64,000 nt of DNA from Bacterioplanes sp965233665. GTDB taxonomy: Bacteria; Pseudomonadota; Gammaproteobacteria; Pseudomonadales; Oceanobacteraceae. The notes under the pieces are model-generated. The model was given only the letters and a program-made list of their open reading frames with translations. It was not told the origin of the DNA and did not search any database. Below are positions 31,843 to 41,023 of this stretch, one piece after another; position 1 is the first letter of the stretch, and the number at the start of each line of letters is the position of its first letter. The position numbers and the translations under genes were made by a program. The stretch spans positions 1-64,000 of the forward strand of contig CBDDTG010000008.1 of assembly GCA_965233665.1 (NCBI GenBank), in the 5' to 3' direction.

Positions 31843-34128
31843 GTGTTGCAGTCAATTCAAACATTATCTTGTTGGTTTTATCGCGGCTTGCCGCTGGCGC
31901 TGCTGCTTGGCTTTATATTGGGCAGTTCAATCATTGCTGCTTGGCCAGTGCCAGCCTTATTGCTGCTCGCCTTGATGTTCCGGCTGTTGGGAAATCGCTG
32001 CCCCAGTGCTGCACCGCTCCTCGTCGTTGTGACCTTGGCTACGGCTTGGGCACAGTGGCACGTCGATCAGCGACTGCAGCATCGCTTGCCTTTGGGTCAG
32101 GATCAACAGCAGCGCCAGCTCTCTCTCATCGTCGAGCAACACCGCTCAGCCCAGCGCTCACAGCGCATGGTGCTAACCGTACTGCCGGGCGACAACAATC
32201 AAAGCCCTGAACTTCGGCGCATTCGCGCCAGCTACTATGGCGAGCATTCATTACAGGTCGGTGACCGGTTCGAGGCAACCGTTAAATTAAGGGCGCCGCG
32301 TAATTTGGCGAACGGTTTGGCCTTTGACTACGAAACTTGGATGTTGGCCAAAGGTATTGACGCGGGCGGCTATATTCGCCGCATCGAAACGCTAACGCCT
32401 GGCCAGCTGCCACTGCGTGAGCGCCTGCGCCAGCGCTGGGTTGCGCAACTGCCCGATGACCTCAGGCCTTGGTTGAATGCCTTGGTGTTTGCCGACAGTG
32501 CCGCGCTGGATTCGCATTGGTGGCGCCTTGGGCAAGCGACGGGCACGGTGCACTTGTTTGTCGTCAGTGGCTTGCACCTGGGGTTGGTGGCGTTGGCTGG
32601 CTGGTCACTGGCAGCGCTGTTGGCACGGTTGCTGGCCCTGCAACAGCCTGCCAGCGTGCAACGCAAGGTCAGACCCTGGCCACTGCTGTGGCTTAGAGTC
32701 ACGGTGGCGGTTTCGGTAGTGGCGCTGTATTTGTGGCTAGCATCCGCCGGCATAGCGGTATGGCGGGCATCCTTGATGGTGGTATTAACAGCGGTATGGG
32801 CGCTCAGCCAACGCCGCTGGCAGCCCTGGTTGTTGGTGTGTTGGGCGGCAGTGCTGTTGCTGTTGGCCAATCCTCTGGCCCATCAGCAGGCGGGTTTTGC
32901 CATGTCGCTGCTGGTAGTGGCCGCGCTGATGATGTTGTTGTCTGGGCGCAAAGCCAGCCCAGTGCAATGGTTATGGTGGCCGCAATGGATTGCCTGGTGG
33001 GCACTGGCGCCCTTGCTGATGGCTTGGTTGCAGCCGCTCAGCATGGCGCATCTGTTGGCCAATGCGCTGGCGGTGCCGCTGGTGTCGTTATTGCTACTGC
33101 CGGGGCTGTTGCTGCGGGCGCTGATGGCGTTGGTGGGGGCCGATGGTGTGCTGATTTGGTGGTTGGACGCGGGCTTGCTGCTGCTCATCGATGGGCTGGG
33201 CGTGTGGTTGCGAAGTGTCAAAGATATATCGCCGGCCAGTATTTCTATGTTGCCAGCTTGGGGCTGGCTACTGTGGTGGGGGTGGGGTTGGCTTTTATGG
33301 CGCGGTTTGCCGGCGCTGCTGGCCATGTTTGGAACTTTGCTGTTGCTTATCTGGTTGCTAATGCCATCGCCGGTGAAGCACGAGCTGCGCTTGTTGGACG
33401 TCGGCCAAGGACTGGCGTTGGTAGCCACGGCTGAACAGGCGTTGGTGTATGACGTTGGTGCGCGTTGGTCAGCGCGTTTTAATATGGGCGAGGCGGTGGT
33501 GGCGCCGAGCTTGCGACAGTTGGGTGTGCAGCAGCTGGCAACCCTGGTGCTGAGTCATTCTGACAATGATCACGCCGGCGGCTTTGAGGGCTTGCGCCAT
33601 TGGTATCGACCTCAGCGTATCTGGGCCGGGCAGCCAGAAGAAGGCATGGACTCTTGTCATGCGCAGGGCATATCGCCTTGGTACGTGAGTGGCCCTCAGC
33701 TGTTTTATCGCTTTTTTGCTGTGCCGGCTCACCTGCGCACTAATGACAATAACCATTCTTGCGTGATGCAGTTGCGCTGGCACGATCTGACGCTGTTGCT
33801 GCCAGGTGATATTGAACACAGTGTCGAGCAAGCATTGGTGCAGTACTATGGCGAGCAGCTACGCTCAGATGGCTTGGTGGTCGGGCATCATGGCAGTCGC
33901 AGCAGCACGTCGGCTGTCTGGCTGGCAACGGTTGCCCCTGACTTTGCCTTGATCAGTGCCGGCTGGAATAACCCCTTTGCTCATCCACATGCTGAGGTGC
34001 TGGCGAGGCTGGCGCAGCAAGGGGTGCGAGTGTGGCGCACGGACCTGCAAGGCGGTTTAGCGATTACGCCCGCAGGCGAATGGCAAGCACTGCGTCAGCG
34101 GTCGCTAAGAATTTGGCAAAACCGTTGA
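31843..34128 (+). CDS. comEC: ComEC/Rec2 DNA-uptake channel protein
   Basis: A 761-aa polytopic protein for single-stranded DNA passage across the inner membrane during natural transformation. Domain order: N-terminal hydrophobic/OB-like region (DUF4131) with the motif PRNLANGLAFDYETWMLAKG, the Competence membrane domain starting near HLFVVSGLHLGL, and a C-terminal metallo-beta-lactamase-like domain with LLDVGQGLA and the metal-binding SHSDNDHAGG near residue 570, then VGHHGSRSSTS. The start is GTG with AAGGA eight bases upstream. The domain set is complete, so the gene appears intact; other competence genes are not in the window. Confidence 0.93.
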   Translation: MLQSIQTLSCWFYRGLPLALLLGFILGSSIIAAWPVPALLLLALMFRLLGNRCPSAAPLLVVVTLATAWAQWHVDQRLQHRLPLGQDQQQRQLSLIVEQHRSAQRSQRMVLTVLPGDNNQSPELRRIRASYYGEHSLQVGDRFEATVKLRAPRNLANGLAFDYETWMLAKGIDAGGYIRRIETLTPGQLPLRERLRQRWVAQLPDDLRPWLNALVFADSAALDSHWWRLGQATGTVHLFVVSGLHLGLVALAGWSLAALLARLLALQQPASVQRKVRPWPLLWLRVTVAVSVVALYLWLASAGIAVWRASLMVVLTAVWALSQRRWQPWLLVCWAAVLLLLANPLAHQQAGFAMSLLVVAALMMLLSGRKASPVQWLWWPQWIAWWALAPLLMAWLQPLSMAHLLANALAVPLVSLLLLPGLLLRALMALVGADGVLIWWLDAGLLLLIDGLGVWLRSVKDISPASISMLPAWGWLLWWGWGWLLWRGLPALLAMFGTLLLLIWLLMPSPVKHELRLLDVGQGLALVATAEQALVYDVGARWSARFNMGEAVVAPSLRQLGVQQLATLVLSHSDNDHAGGFEGLRHWYRPQRIWAGQPEEGMDSCHAQGISPWYVSGPQLFYRFFAVPAHLRTNDNNHSCVMQLRWHDLTLLLPGDIEHSVEQALVQYYGEQLRSDGLVVGHHGSRSSTSAVWLATVAPDFALISAGWNNPFAHPHAEVLARLAQQGVRVWRTDLQGGLAITPAGEWQALRQRSLRIWQNR

Positions 34129-34234
34129 TTTGTCGACACTTTTCATCGTCAGCGAGACCTTATGCCATGTCGGGGCTTGTGCTAGAGTAGCGCCCGTTTT
34201 TAACTTGTCTGACGCAGCGTTGGAGTAACGGAAT

Positions 34235-34870
34235 ATGCTAGAAATCATCCAAAACGGTGGTTGGATGATGGTCCCCATCATTATTGCCTCAATCCTGGCC
34301 TTGGCCATCACGGTCGAGCGTTTTTGGACGCTGCGGCCCTCGCAGGTGGCGCCAGCGGACTTGCTGGCCAAAGTCTGGGGGTGGATGAAGAACAAGCAGC
34401 TCGATGCCCAGCGCATGAAAGAGCTGCGTGAGTCCAGCTCGTTGGGTCGCGTGTTGGCAGCGGGTCTGATGAACTCGCGTCATGGCCGCCAAATCATGAA
34501 AGAAAGCATCGAAGAAGTGGCCTCCCATGAAATTCATGAAATGGAGCGCTACCTCAATGCTCTGGGCACAGTGGCTGCGGTCGCGCCGTTGATGGGTCTG
34601 TTGGGCACCGTCATCGGTATGATCAAGGTCTTTGCGGAAATCATGGTTGCCGGCACTGGCCAAGCCAATGTGTTAGCCGGTGGCATTTCGGAAGCCCTGA
34701 TTACCACGGCCGCTGGCTTGGTGGTGGCGATTCCGGCGTTGATTTGTCACCGTATTTTGCAGCGTCGCGTGGATGAGCTGGTGGTGTTTATGGAGCAAGA
34801 ATCACTGAAATTGGTGGATGTGCTGCACGGCGATCGTGAAGTGGCGGACGGCAATGGAGCCAAGCAGTGA
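34235..34870 (+). CDS. exbB: ExbB/TolQ-type proton channel protein
   Basis: A 211-aa MotA/TolQ/ExbB-family protein with three membrane segments: residues 9-27, then GTVAAVAPLMGLLGTVIGM and TTAAGLVVAIPALI. With ExbD it uses the proton gradient to drive an energised partner such as TonB. GGAG lies nine bases before the ATG. It is the first gene of the exbB-exbD-msbA-lpxK-ycaR-ptp-murB run; its stop overlaps the exbD GTG. No tonB gene is present here. Confidence 0.93.
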   Translation: MLEIIQNGGWMMVPIIIASILALAITVERFWTLRPSQVAPADLLAKVWGWMKNKQLDAQRMKELRESSSLGRVLAAGLMNSRHGRQIMKESIEEVASHEIHEMERYLNALGTVAAVAPLMGLLGTVIGMIKVFAEIMVAGTGQANVLAGGISEALITTAAGLVVAIPALICHRILQRRVDELVVFMEQESLKLVDVLHGDREVADGNGAKQ

Positions 34871-35289
34871 ATTTCAAGCGCCAGAACCGGGAGCCGGTGG
34901 AAGTCAACATGACGCCACTGATCGACATCGTTTTTCTGCTGCTGATTTTCTTTATGGTGTCGACCACCTTTACCAAAGAAAATCACCTCAAGCTGGATTT
35001 GCCTGAAGCCTCGGCCGAGCCTGTCAATCAGCCGGACAGCGTGGTTGAAATCATCATCAACGCCCAGGGTGATTACAGCATCAATGGCCAGGCCCTGGTG
35101 AACAAGCAGCTAGATACGGTGAAACGCGGTTTGCAAAAAGCCCTGGCGGGTCGTGATGATGCGCCTGTGGTGATTACCGCTGATGCCAATACGCCACACC
35201 AGGCCGTGGTGAGGGCAATGGATGCTGCCGGCCAAGTGGGTTTGGTGAACCTGAGCATTACCACACGTCAGCCACGCAGCAGTAATTAA
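34867..35289 (+). CDS. exbD: ExbD/TolR-type protein
   Basis: A 140-aa protein with one N-terminal membrane helix carrying the essential aspartate (Asp20 in MTPLIDIVFLLLIFFMV) and a periplasmic domain with APVVITADANTPHQAVVRAM. It is the partner of ExbB. The start is GTG overlapping the exbB stop by 4 bases. Only 3 bases separate its stop from msbA. Confidence 0.93.
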   Translation: MNFKRQNREPVEVNMTPLIDIVFLLLIFFMVSTTFTKENHLKLDLPEASAEPVNQPDSVVEIIINAQGDYSINGQALVNKQLDTVKRGLQKALAGRDDAPVVITADANTPHQAVVRAMDAAGQVGLVNLSITTRQPRSSN

Positions 35290-35292
35290 CGC

Positions 35293-37038
35293 ATGAGCGA
35301 ACTATCGACGGGCCAGGTGTATCGGCGCTTATTGAGCTACGTTTGGCCACAAAAATGGGCGCTGCTGGTGTCTGTGTTTGGCTTTGCCCTCTATGCCAGC
35401 TCGGCGCCGGCGCTGGCCCATTTGATGGGATTGGTCGAAAAAACCCTGCGTTTGCCGCACCCTGAAAATGTCGAGCTGTTGGTGATGCTACTGGTCGGCG
35501 TTTTCTTTTACCGCGGTATAGGCACCTTCCTTGGCAAATATTTTGTCGTAGTGGTGGCACGTGGTGTGGTGCACAACTTGCGCAGTCATTTGTTTGCTCA
35601 AATGGTGCGCTTACCCAGCCATTTTTACGATAGCGAATCCTCCGGGCGTTTGATCTCCCGGGTGATTTTCGACGTTGAGCAAGTAACCGGTGCTTCAACG
35701 CGCGCCATTACCACCTTGGTGCAGGAAGGCCTAACCGTGGTCGGCCTGATGGCGTATCTGGTGTGGCTAGATGCTAGCTTGACGCTGATTTTTTTAGCTT
35801 TGGTGCCGATCATTGGCGTGGTGGTATCGCTTGCCAGTCGCTTTTTTCGTCGCTACAGCCGTCGCATTCAAAACTCCATGGGGGAAGTCACTCAGGTGAC
35901 CAACGAAAGCGTCAGCGGTTATCGTGAAGTCCGCACTTTTGGCGGTGAGCAGTACGAGCGCGAACGCTTTGAGGCCGCCAGTCGTTATAACCAAAAACAG
36001 ACGCTGAAATTTGCCCTCACCAACGCCATTAATGTGCCCCTCAATCAGCAAATTGTTGCCCTGGGCCTCGGCGTTATGGTGTATTTGATGTTTCAGCGCG
36101 TCGCCAGTGGCACCATGAGTGGAGCTGAATTTTTGCAGTTTATGACGGCGGCTTCGCTCATCGCCAAGCCGATTCGGGCGCTGACCGACATTAACTCCAT
36201 TGTGCAAAAAGGCATTGCTGCAGCACAGTCGATTTTTGCCGTGCTTGATGCCGAGCCAGAACCCGCCGGTGGCGATCATGCGCCGGCCAAAGTTGCGGGC
36301 GAGTTGCAGTTTAAGCAGGTCAGCTTTCGCTACCCAGGCACTGAGCAAGATGCCCTCAGCCAGATTGATTTGCATGTGAAGGCCGGCGAAACCATCGCCT
36401 TGGTAGGGCCGTCGGGCAGTGGCAAAAGTACCCTGGTCAACTTGATTCCGCGCTTTTATCAGCACAATGGCGGTGAGATTTTGCTTGATGGTCATGCGGT
36501 GGACGATTATCAACTGGCCAACTTGCGCTCGCACATTGCCATCGTCAGTCAATCCGTCACCCTGTTTAACGCCACGGTGCGGGACAACATCGCTTACGGT
36601 GAGTTGGCGGGCTGCAGTCAGCAGCAAATTGAAGCAGCGGCACGAGCCGCCAGTGCCCACGAGTTTATCGAGCAACTGCAACATGGCTACGACACCCAAG
36701 TGGGTGAAGGTGGCAGCATGCTGTCCGGTGGCCAGCGCCAGCGCATTGCCATGGCGCGGGCGCTATTAAAAGATGCGCCGCTATTGATTTTGGATGAAGC
36801 CACCTCGGCTTTGGATACCGAATCCGAGCGTCATATTCAGCAGGCGCTGGAGCAACTGATGCAAAACCGTACCACTCTGGTCATTGCCCATCGCTTAAGC
36901 ACCATTGAAAACGCCGATCGCATCGTGGTGGTGGAAAATGGACGCATCGTAGAGCAGGGCAGTCACCGCCAATTGCTGCAGCTGGACGGCGCTTATGCGC
37001 GCTTGCATCGTTTACAGTTCAGTGAAGGCGAGGCATGA
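35293..37038 (+). CDS. msbA: Lipid A export ATP-binding/permease MsbA
   Basis: A 581-aa half-transporter that flips lipid A-core from the inner to the outer leaflet of the inner membrane. Six membrane helices fill residues 1-320 (with LRSHLFAQMVRLPSHFYD as coupling region), followed by the ATPase with Walker A GPSGSGKST, the signature LSGGQRQRIAMARALL, Walker B LLILDEATSALD and the H-loop IAHRLST. Length equals that of E. coli MsbA (582). It overlaps lpxK by 4 bases, the classic msbA-lpxK pair. Its ribosome site is weak, suggesting coupling to exbD. Confidence 0.95.
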   Translation: MSELSTGQVYRRLLSYVWPQKWALLVSVFGFALYASSAPALAHLMGLVEKTLRLPHPENVELLVMLLVGVFFYRGIGTFLGKYFVVVVARGVVHNLRSHLFAQMVRLPSHFYDSESSGRLISRVIFDVEQVTGASTRAITTLVQEGLTVVGLMAYLVWLDASLTLIFLALVPIIGVVVSLASRFFRRYSRRIQNSMGEVTQVTNESVSGYREVRTFGGEQYERERFEAASRYNQKQTLKFALTNAINVPLNQQIVALGLGVMVYLMFQRVASGTMSGAEFLQFMTAASLIAKPIRALTDINSIVQKGIAAAQSIFAVLDAEPEPAGGDHAPAKVAGELQFKQVSFRYPGTEQDALSQIDLHVKAGETIALVGPSGSGKSTLVNLIPRFYQHNGGEILLDGHAVDDYQLANLRSHIAIVSQSVTLFNATVRDNIAYGELAGCSQQQIEAAARAASAHEFIEQLQHGYDTQVGEGGSMLSGGQRQRIAMARALLKDAPLLILDEATSALDTESERHIQQALEQLMQNRTTLVIAHRLSTIENADRIVVVENGRIVEQGSHRQLLQLDGAYARLHRLQFSEGEA

Positions 37039-38000
37039 CTCGGCTGAGTGAGCGCATTAGCAATAATTGGTATCGGCCTTGGTGGCACAACCTCGGCTTG
37101 TTGCCGCTGCAGCCACTGAGCTGGGCGCTGGTGCGTTATCGCTGGCGACGTTATGGCCAGCAGCGCCGGCAGTCCGACTCGGAAGTGCCTGTGTGGGTGG
37201 TTGGCAACTTGACCGTCGGTGGCACTGGCAAAACCCCTTTGATTACTTGGTTAGTCGAGCGCGCCCGCCAGTTGGGACTGCGCCCTGCGGTGGTCAGTCG
37301 CGGTTATGGCGGCAAAGCACCGTCTTACCCCTTGCAGGTCAGTGCCGAAACGCCGGTTGAGCAGTGCGGCGATGAGCCCATGCTGTTGTTCCAGCGCTTG
37401 AACTGCCCCGTATGGGTGGACCCAAAGCGTGCCCGAGCGGTGCAGGCGGCGCAGCAGCATGCGGATGTCATTTTCAGTGACGATGGCTTGCAGCACTACG
37501 CCATGCGCCGACATCGAGAGATTCTAGTGATCGACGGTCAGCGCGGCTTTGGCAACGGTTGGTTGTTGCCGGTAGGGCCTTTGCGTGAGCCATTATGGCG
37601 CCGGCGTGAGGTCGATATTGAGCTGCGCAACGGCATCGATTTTTGTGTGAGGCCGATGGCGCTGGTCAACGCCGCTACGGGCGCCAGGCGCTCAGCTAAA
37701 GCCTTAAAAGGCCAGCGCATTCACGCCGTGGCTGGCATTGGCAACCCGCAGCGGTTTTTAACCACGCTAGAGCAGCTGGGTGCGCAGGTCGACTCGCACT
37801 GGTTTCCAGACCACCATGCCTTCAAGCCAGCTGATCTGGAGTTTGGCGATCCAAGCCCCATCGTTATGACAGAGAAGGATTGGGTTAAGATACGGCCTTT
37901 CGCCAGCCGTCGTATGTGGTACTTGCAGGTAGGCACCGTGCTCACCGATGCAGCGCGCGATCGGCTAGAAACCGAGTTGCTGAAGCTGGCAGAACAATAG
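37035..38000 (+). CDS. lpxK: Tetraacyldisaccharide 4'-kinase
   Basis: Phosphorylates the 4' position of the lipid A disaccharide precursor to give lipid IVA. The 321-aa protein has an N-terminal membrane-associated helix and the Walker A motif GNLTVGGTGKTP (residues 57-68), then VVSRGYGGK, the catalytic stretch FSDDGLQHYAMRR, and a C-terminal domain ending with VMTEKDWVK. It overlaps msbA by 4 bases. Confidence 0.95.
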   Translation: MTRLSERISNNWYRPWWHNLGLLPLQPLSWALVRYRWRRYGQQRRQSDSEVPVWVVGNLTVGGTGKTPLITWLVERARQLGLRPAVVSRGYGGKAPSYPLQVSAETPVEQCGDEPMLLFQRLNCPVWVDPKRARAVQAAQQHADVIFSDDGLQHYAMRRHREILVIDGQRGFGNGWLLPVGPLREPLWRRREVDIELRNGIDFCVRPMALVNAATGARRSAKALKGQRIHAVAGIGNPQRFLTTLEQLGAQVDSHWFPDHHAFKPADLEFGDPSPIVMTEKDWVKIRPFASRRMWYLQVGTVLTDAARDRLETELLKLAEQ

Positions 38001-38018
38001 TGTGTTGAGGAGAACACC

Positions 38019-38234
38019 ATGGACAAACATTTACTGACGATGCTGGTCTGCCCAGTGTGCAAGGGCAAATTGAAGTATCAAAAAGAGCAGCAAGAGCTGG
38101 TATGTACCTTTGACGGTTTGGCGTATCCGATCCGTGATGAGGTGCCGGTGATGCTGGAAAACGAAGCTCGGCGCTTGCCAGAAGATGAAAAGCTGGCGTT
38201 GGCGAAAGAAGCGAAGCAAGAGCCTGCTTCATGA
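38019..38234 (+). CDS. YcaR/Trm112-family small zinc-binding protein
   Basis: A 71-aa protein with MLVCPVCKGKL at the N-terminus, then ELVCTFDGLAYPIRDEVPVML, the Trm112 family pattern. Homologues lie between lpxK and kdsB in E. coli and Pseudomonas. The role in bacteria is unclear; Trm112 proteins activate methyltransferases in eukaryotes and archaea. GAGGAG precedes the ATG. The stop overlaps the phosphatase start (ATGA). Confidence 0.9.
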   Translation: MDKHLLTMLVCPVCKGKLKYQKEQQELVCTFDGLAYPIRDEVPVMLENEARRLPEDEKLALAKEAKQEPAS

Positions 38235-38704
38235 CATCTGTGTTGTTTGTGTGTTTGGGTAATATTTGCCGCTCGCCCACCGCCCACGGTGTGTTTCAGC
38301 ATTATGTCGAGCAAGCCGGTTTGCGCGATCAAATCCGGGTCGATTCTGCTGGCACCGGCGATTGGCACATCGGCAAGGCGCCAGATACTCGCTCGCAACA
38401 AGCGGCGAAGCGCCGTGGCTATGATCTTTCTGGTCTTAGAGCGCGTCAGGTCAAAGCGCAAGATTTAAACCAGTTTGATTATGTGCTGGCCATGGATCGC
38501 TCTAACTTGCAGGTGCTGAGTTCCTGGTATCGCGGCGAGGCGGGTCAGGCCGAGCCACAATTGTTTTTGCAGGCCTTTGGCTCAGGCGATGAGCTGGAAG
38601 TGCCAGACCCCTACTACGGTGGCGAGCAAGGCTTTGATCATGTGTTGGATTTGATCGAGCACGCCAGTGCTGAGCTGTTGCGTGATATTCAGGCCAGGTT
38701 GTGA
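38231..38704 (+). CDS. Low-molecular-weight protein tyrosine phosphatase
   Basis: A 157-aa phosphatase with the P-loop VCLGNICRSP (nucleophile Cys8, Arg14), SAGTGDWH and the general-acid motif DPYYGG. It would remove phosphate from protein tyrosines, often in polysaccharide control, though the substrate is not evident. It overlaps the YcaR-like gene and murB by 4 bases each. kdsB, which would normally precede it, is missing here. Confidence 0.93.
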   Translation: MTSVLFVCLGNICRSPTAHGVFQHYVEQAGLRDQIRVDSAGTGDWHIGKAPDTRSQQAAKRRGYDLSGLRARQVKAQDLNQFDYVLAMDRSNLQVLSSWYRGEAGQAEPQLFLQAFGSGDELEVPDPYYGGEQGFDHVLDLIEHASAELLRDIQARL

Positions 38705-39696
38705 CACCGCAGCAAAACATTCCCTTAAGCAGTACGCTAGCATTGCCTGCAACGGCACGTTACTACGGTCGCTATCAATCTACTTCTGAACTGTTGTCCT
38801 GGTTGAGCTGGGCCCAGCAGCAAGGCGTCGCCGTGCGCTCATTAGGTGGTGGCAGCAATGTGCTGTTGGCGCCTGAGGTCGATGCGCTGGTGCTGCAGAG
38901 TGATATGTGCCAAGTGCAAGTTGTGCATGAAACCGAGCACCATTGCTGGGTGCTTGTGGACGCTGGCCGCGACTGGCACCAGTGGGTAATCGACAGCGCG
39001 CATTACGGCCATGGGCTGGAAAATCTGGCACTGATTCCCGGCACGGTTGGCGCTGCACCGATTCAAAACATCGGTGCTTATGGCGTGGAGCTGGCCGACT
39101 GGGTGGCCTGGATTGAGGGCGTGCAGCTCAGCACGCGCCAGTGGCAACGCTGGAGTGCGCAAGACTGTCGCTTTGCCTATCGCGACTCCATTTTTAAACG
39201 CGAATTGCGCGGCGATGTCATCATTACCCGAGTGTGCTTTCGCTTATCTCGCCGCTTTGAACCTAATTTAAGCTACCAGCCTTTGGCTGAGTGGAGCGCC
39301 AACGCGCAGGTGACGCCACAAAAATTGCGTGAGGCTGTTTGTGCCATTCGCTGCAGCAAACTGCCAGACCCAGCCGAGCTTGCCAACGCGGGCTCTTTTT
39401 TTAAAAACCCGGTGGTGTCGGTGGAGCAAGCAAAGCGGCTGCAGCAAAGCTGGCCGCAGATGCCAACCTACCCGGCACAAGGGGGCGTTAAGCTGGCCGC
39501 GGGTTGGTTGATCGAGCAAGCGGGGTGGAAGGGTCGACGCCTGGGTAAGGTGGGGATGCACAGTCAGCAGGCACTGGTGTTGGTGAATTATGGCGGTGCC
39601 ACCCTAGGCGATGTCGAAGCCTTGGTGCACCAGGTGCAAACGGATGTGTGGCAGCGCTTTAAAGTGGCGCTGGAGCCGGAGCCCCAGCGCTTTTAG
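38701..39696 (+). CDS. murB: UDP-N-acetylenolpyruvoylglucosamine reductase
   Basis: Reduces the enolpyruvyl group to make UDP-MurNAc in peptidoglycan synthesis, using FAD and NADPH. The 331-aa type I protein has the FAD-site motifs SLGGGSNVLL and IPGTVGAAPIQNIGAYGVE, YRDSIFK, and the catalytic NAGSFFKNP with the proton-donor Ser, then KLAAGWLIEQAGWKG. The start is GTG inside the phosphatase stop. The stop overlaps the convergent lpxH stop by 4 bases. Confidence 0.95.
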   Translation: MTPQQNIPLSSTLALPATARYYGRYQSTSELLSWLSWAQQQGVAVRSLGGGSNVLLAPEVDALVLQSDMCQVQVVHETEHHCWVLVDAGRDWHQWVIDSAHYGHGLENLALIPGTVGAAPIQNIGAYGVELADWVAWIEGVQLSTRQWQRWSAQDCRFAYRDSIFKRELRGDVIITRVCFRLSRRFEPNLSYQPLAEWSANAQVTPQKLREAVCAIRCSKLPDPAELANAGSFFKNPVVSVEQAKRLQQSWPQMPTYPAQGGVKLAAGWLIEQAGWKGRRLGKVGMHSQQALVLVNYGGATLGDVEALVHQVQTDVWQRFKVALEPEPQRF

Positions 39697-40415
39697 AAGC
39701 TGAACGGCCGCAGTTGAAACTCGCCGTCGGCATCGTCGATGCACCAGCCGTTATTATCCGACCAGTCACCCAACACCCAGCGTTCACGTGCCTCACCTTG
39801 ATGTTGCCAGTGATGTACGTGTGGACGATGGGTGTGGCCGTGAATCAGCCAGCGCACGCCGTGCGCTGTCATCACAGCATCCACTTCATCCTGAGTGACG
39901 TCCATGATGTCGTCACTTTTCATCTGCTGGCCGCTTTGGCTTTCGCTGCGCACCTGGCGAGCAAAGGCGATGCGCTGCTCCAGCGATTGTGCCAAAAACT
40001 GCTGCTGCCATTGCGGATTGCGCAGCATTTGTCGCAGCTTCATGTACTCGGTATCGCGGGTGCACAAGCTGTCGCCGTGCATCAGCAATACCGGCTGGCC
40101 GGCCAGTTCAATGACCGTAGGCTCGGGCAGCAGTGTGCCTCCGGTTTGCTGGCAAAACGTCTCGCCGAGCAAAAAGTCGCGGTTGCCGTGCATCAAAAAC
40201 AGCTGCACGCCTTGCTCTGTGAGCCGGCGCAGTTCAGCAATAACGGCTTGAGTCAGGACGTCGCTGTAATCGTCGCCCATCCATACCTCAAAAAAGTCCC
40301 CCAAGATGTACAGGGCGTCACCGCGGCTCAAGCGTTGAAGAAAGGCATAAAAACCCTCAGTCATCGCTGGCCGGTCTGCCTCTAAATGGAGATCTGAGAT
40401 GAAGTAGTGGTTCAT
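39693..40415 (-). CDS. lpxH: UDP-2,3-diacylglucosamine diphosphatase
   Basis: A 240-aa calcineurin-like metallophosphoesterase that makes lipid X in lipid A synthesis. The dinuclear metal motifs are all visible: FISDLHLE, YILGDFFEVW, MHGNRDFLLG, LMHGDSLCT and IHGHTHRP. It starts at the last base of ppiB, so the two form an operon, and its 3' end overlaps murB. Confidence 0.95.
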   Translation of the reverse strand: MNHYFISDLHLEADRPAMTEGFYAFLQRLSRGDALYILGDFFEVWMGDDYSDVLTQAVIAELRRLTEQGVQLFLMHGNRDFLLGETFCQQTGGTLLPEPTVIELAGQPVLLMHGDSLCTRDTEYMKLRQMLRNPQWQQQFLAQSLEQRIAFARQVRSESQSGQQMKSDDIMDVTQDEVDAVMTAHGVRWLIHGHTHRPHVHHWQHQGEARERWVLGDWSDNNGWCIDDADGEFQLRPFSF

Positions 40416-40909
40416 TAGTCGATGATTTCAGCTTTTTCGATGATCACATCTTCCACGGGCACGTCTTGGTGGCCGGCAACCATGGTGGTTTTCACGGCTT
40501 TGATGCGGTTCACCACGTCCATGCCGTCGGTCACCTTACCAAATACGCAGTAGCCCCAGCCTTGCATGTCTTTGCCGGTGTGGTTTAAGAAAGCATTGTC
40601 AGACACGTTGATGAAAAACTGCGCGCTGGCAGAGTGTGGGTCCATGGTGCGTGCCATGGCGATGGTGCCAACGTCGTTGGTGAGGCCGTTATCGGCTTCG
40701 TTTTCGATCGGTGCTTTGGTTTCTTTTTGCTTCATGCCAGGCTCCATGCCGCCACCTTGCACCATAAAACCATCGATCACACGGTGAAAAATCACACCGT
40801 CGTAAAAGCCATCGCGGACGTAGCTTTCGAAGTTCGCGGCCGTTTTCGGCGCCTTCTCGTGGTCAAGTTCCAGGGTAATGTCGCCAAAATTGGTCTGCAA
40901 ACGAATCAT
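40415..40909 (-). CDS. ppiB: Cyclophilin-type peptidyl-prolyl isomerase
   Basis: A 164-aa cytoplasmic cyclophilin (no signal peptide) that speeds proline isomerisation during folding. Signature stretches are FESYVRDGFYDGVIFHRVI, FMVQGGGMEPG, MARTMDPHSASAQFFINV and YCVFGKVTDGMDVV. The position upstream of lpxH matches E. coli, where ppiB and lpxH are adjacent. It is divergent from glnS with 114 bases between. Confidence 0.95.
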   Translation of the reverse strand: MIRLQTNFGDITLELDHEKAPKTAANFESYVRDGFYDGVIFHRVIDGFMVQGGGMEPGMKQKETKAPIENEADNGLTNDVGTIAMARTMDPHSASAQFFINVSDNAFLNHTGKDMQGWGYCVFGKVTDGMDVVNRIKAVKTTMVAGHQDVPVEDVIIEKAEIID

Positions 40910-40936
40910 AACAGGCTTCTCCAGTTGAAATGCGGT

Positions 40937-40965
40937 ATCCCCCAGGCTGGGGGAGGGCGTATAAT
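40937..40965 (+). promoter_or_regulatory. Candidate glnS promoter
   Basis: A perfect -10 box TATAAT at 40960-40965 lies 58 bases before the glnS ATG in the ppiB-glnS divergent gap. The -35 region at the right distance is a weak C-rich match, so the upstream limit is a guess. Confidence 0.5.
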
Positions 40966-41023
40966 AGCGTCTTTTTGCCGCTCCCGCAGCGCCGGGACAG
41001 AAACCCAGATTAAGACGGATACT

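Noticed and set aside
31806..32210. Plus-strand 134-codon frame at the comEC start
   Set aside because: Out of frame with comEC, no motif, and the GTG at 31843 has the better ribosome site and gives the conserved protein.
32733..33434. Plus-strand open frame rich in Ala, Gly and Val
   Set aside because: A second frame inside the comEC membrane domain; the repetitive composition comes from the hydrophobic codons of the real frame.
35794..36699. Minus-strand open frame of 301 codons
   Set aside because: Antisense shadow of msbA, whose Walker and signature motifs are unambiguous.
39714..40385. Plus-strand open frame of 223 codons
   Set aside because: Antisense to lpxH, which has all metal-site motifs.
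40634..41023. N-terminal 130-codon extension of glnS
   Set aside because: It overlaps ppiB in antisense and contains the probable glnS promoter; the family start is at 41024.
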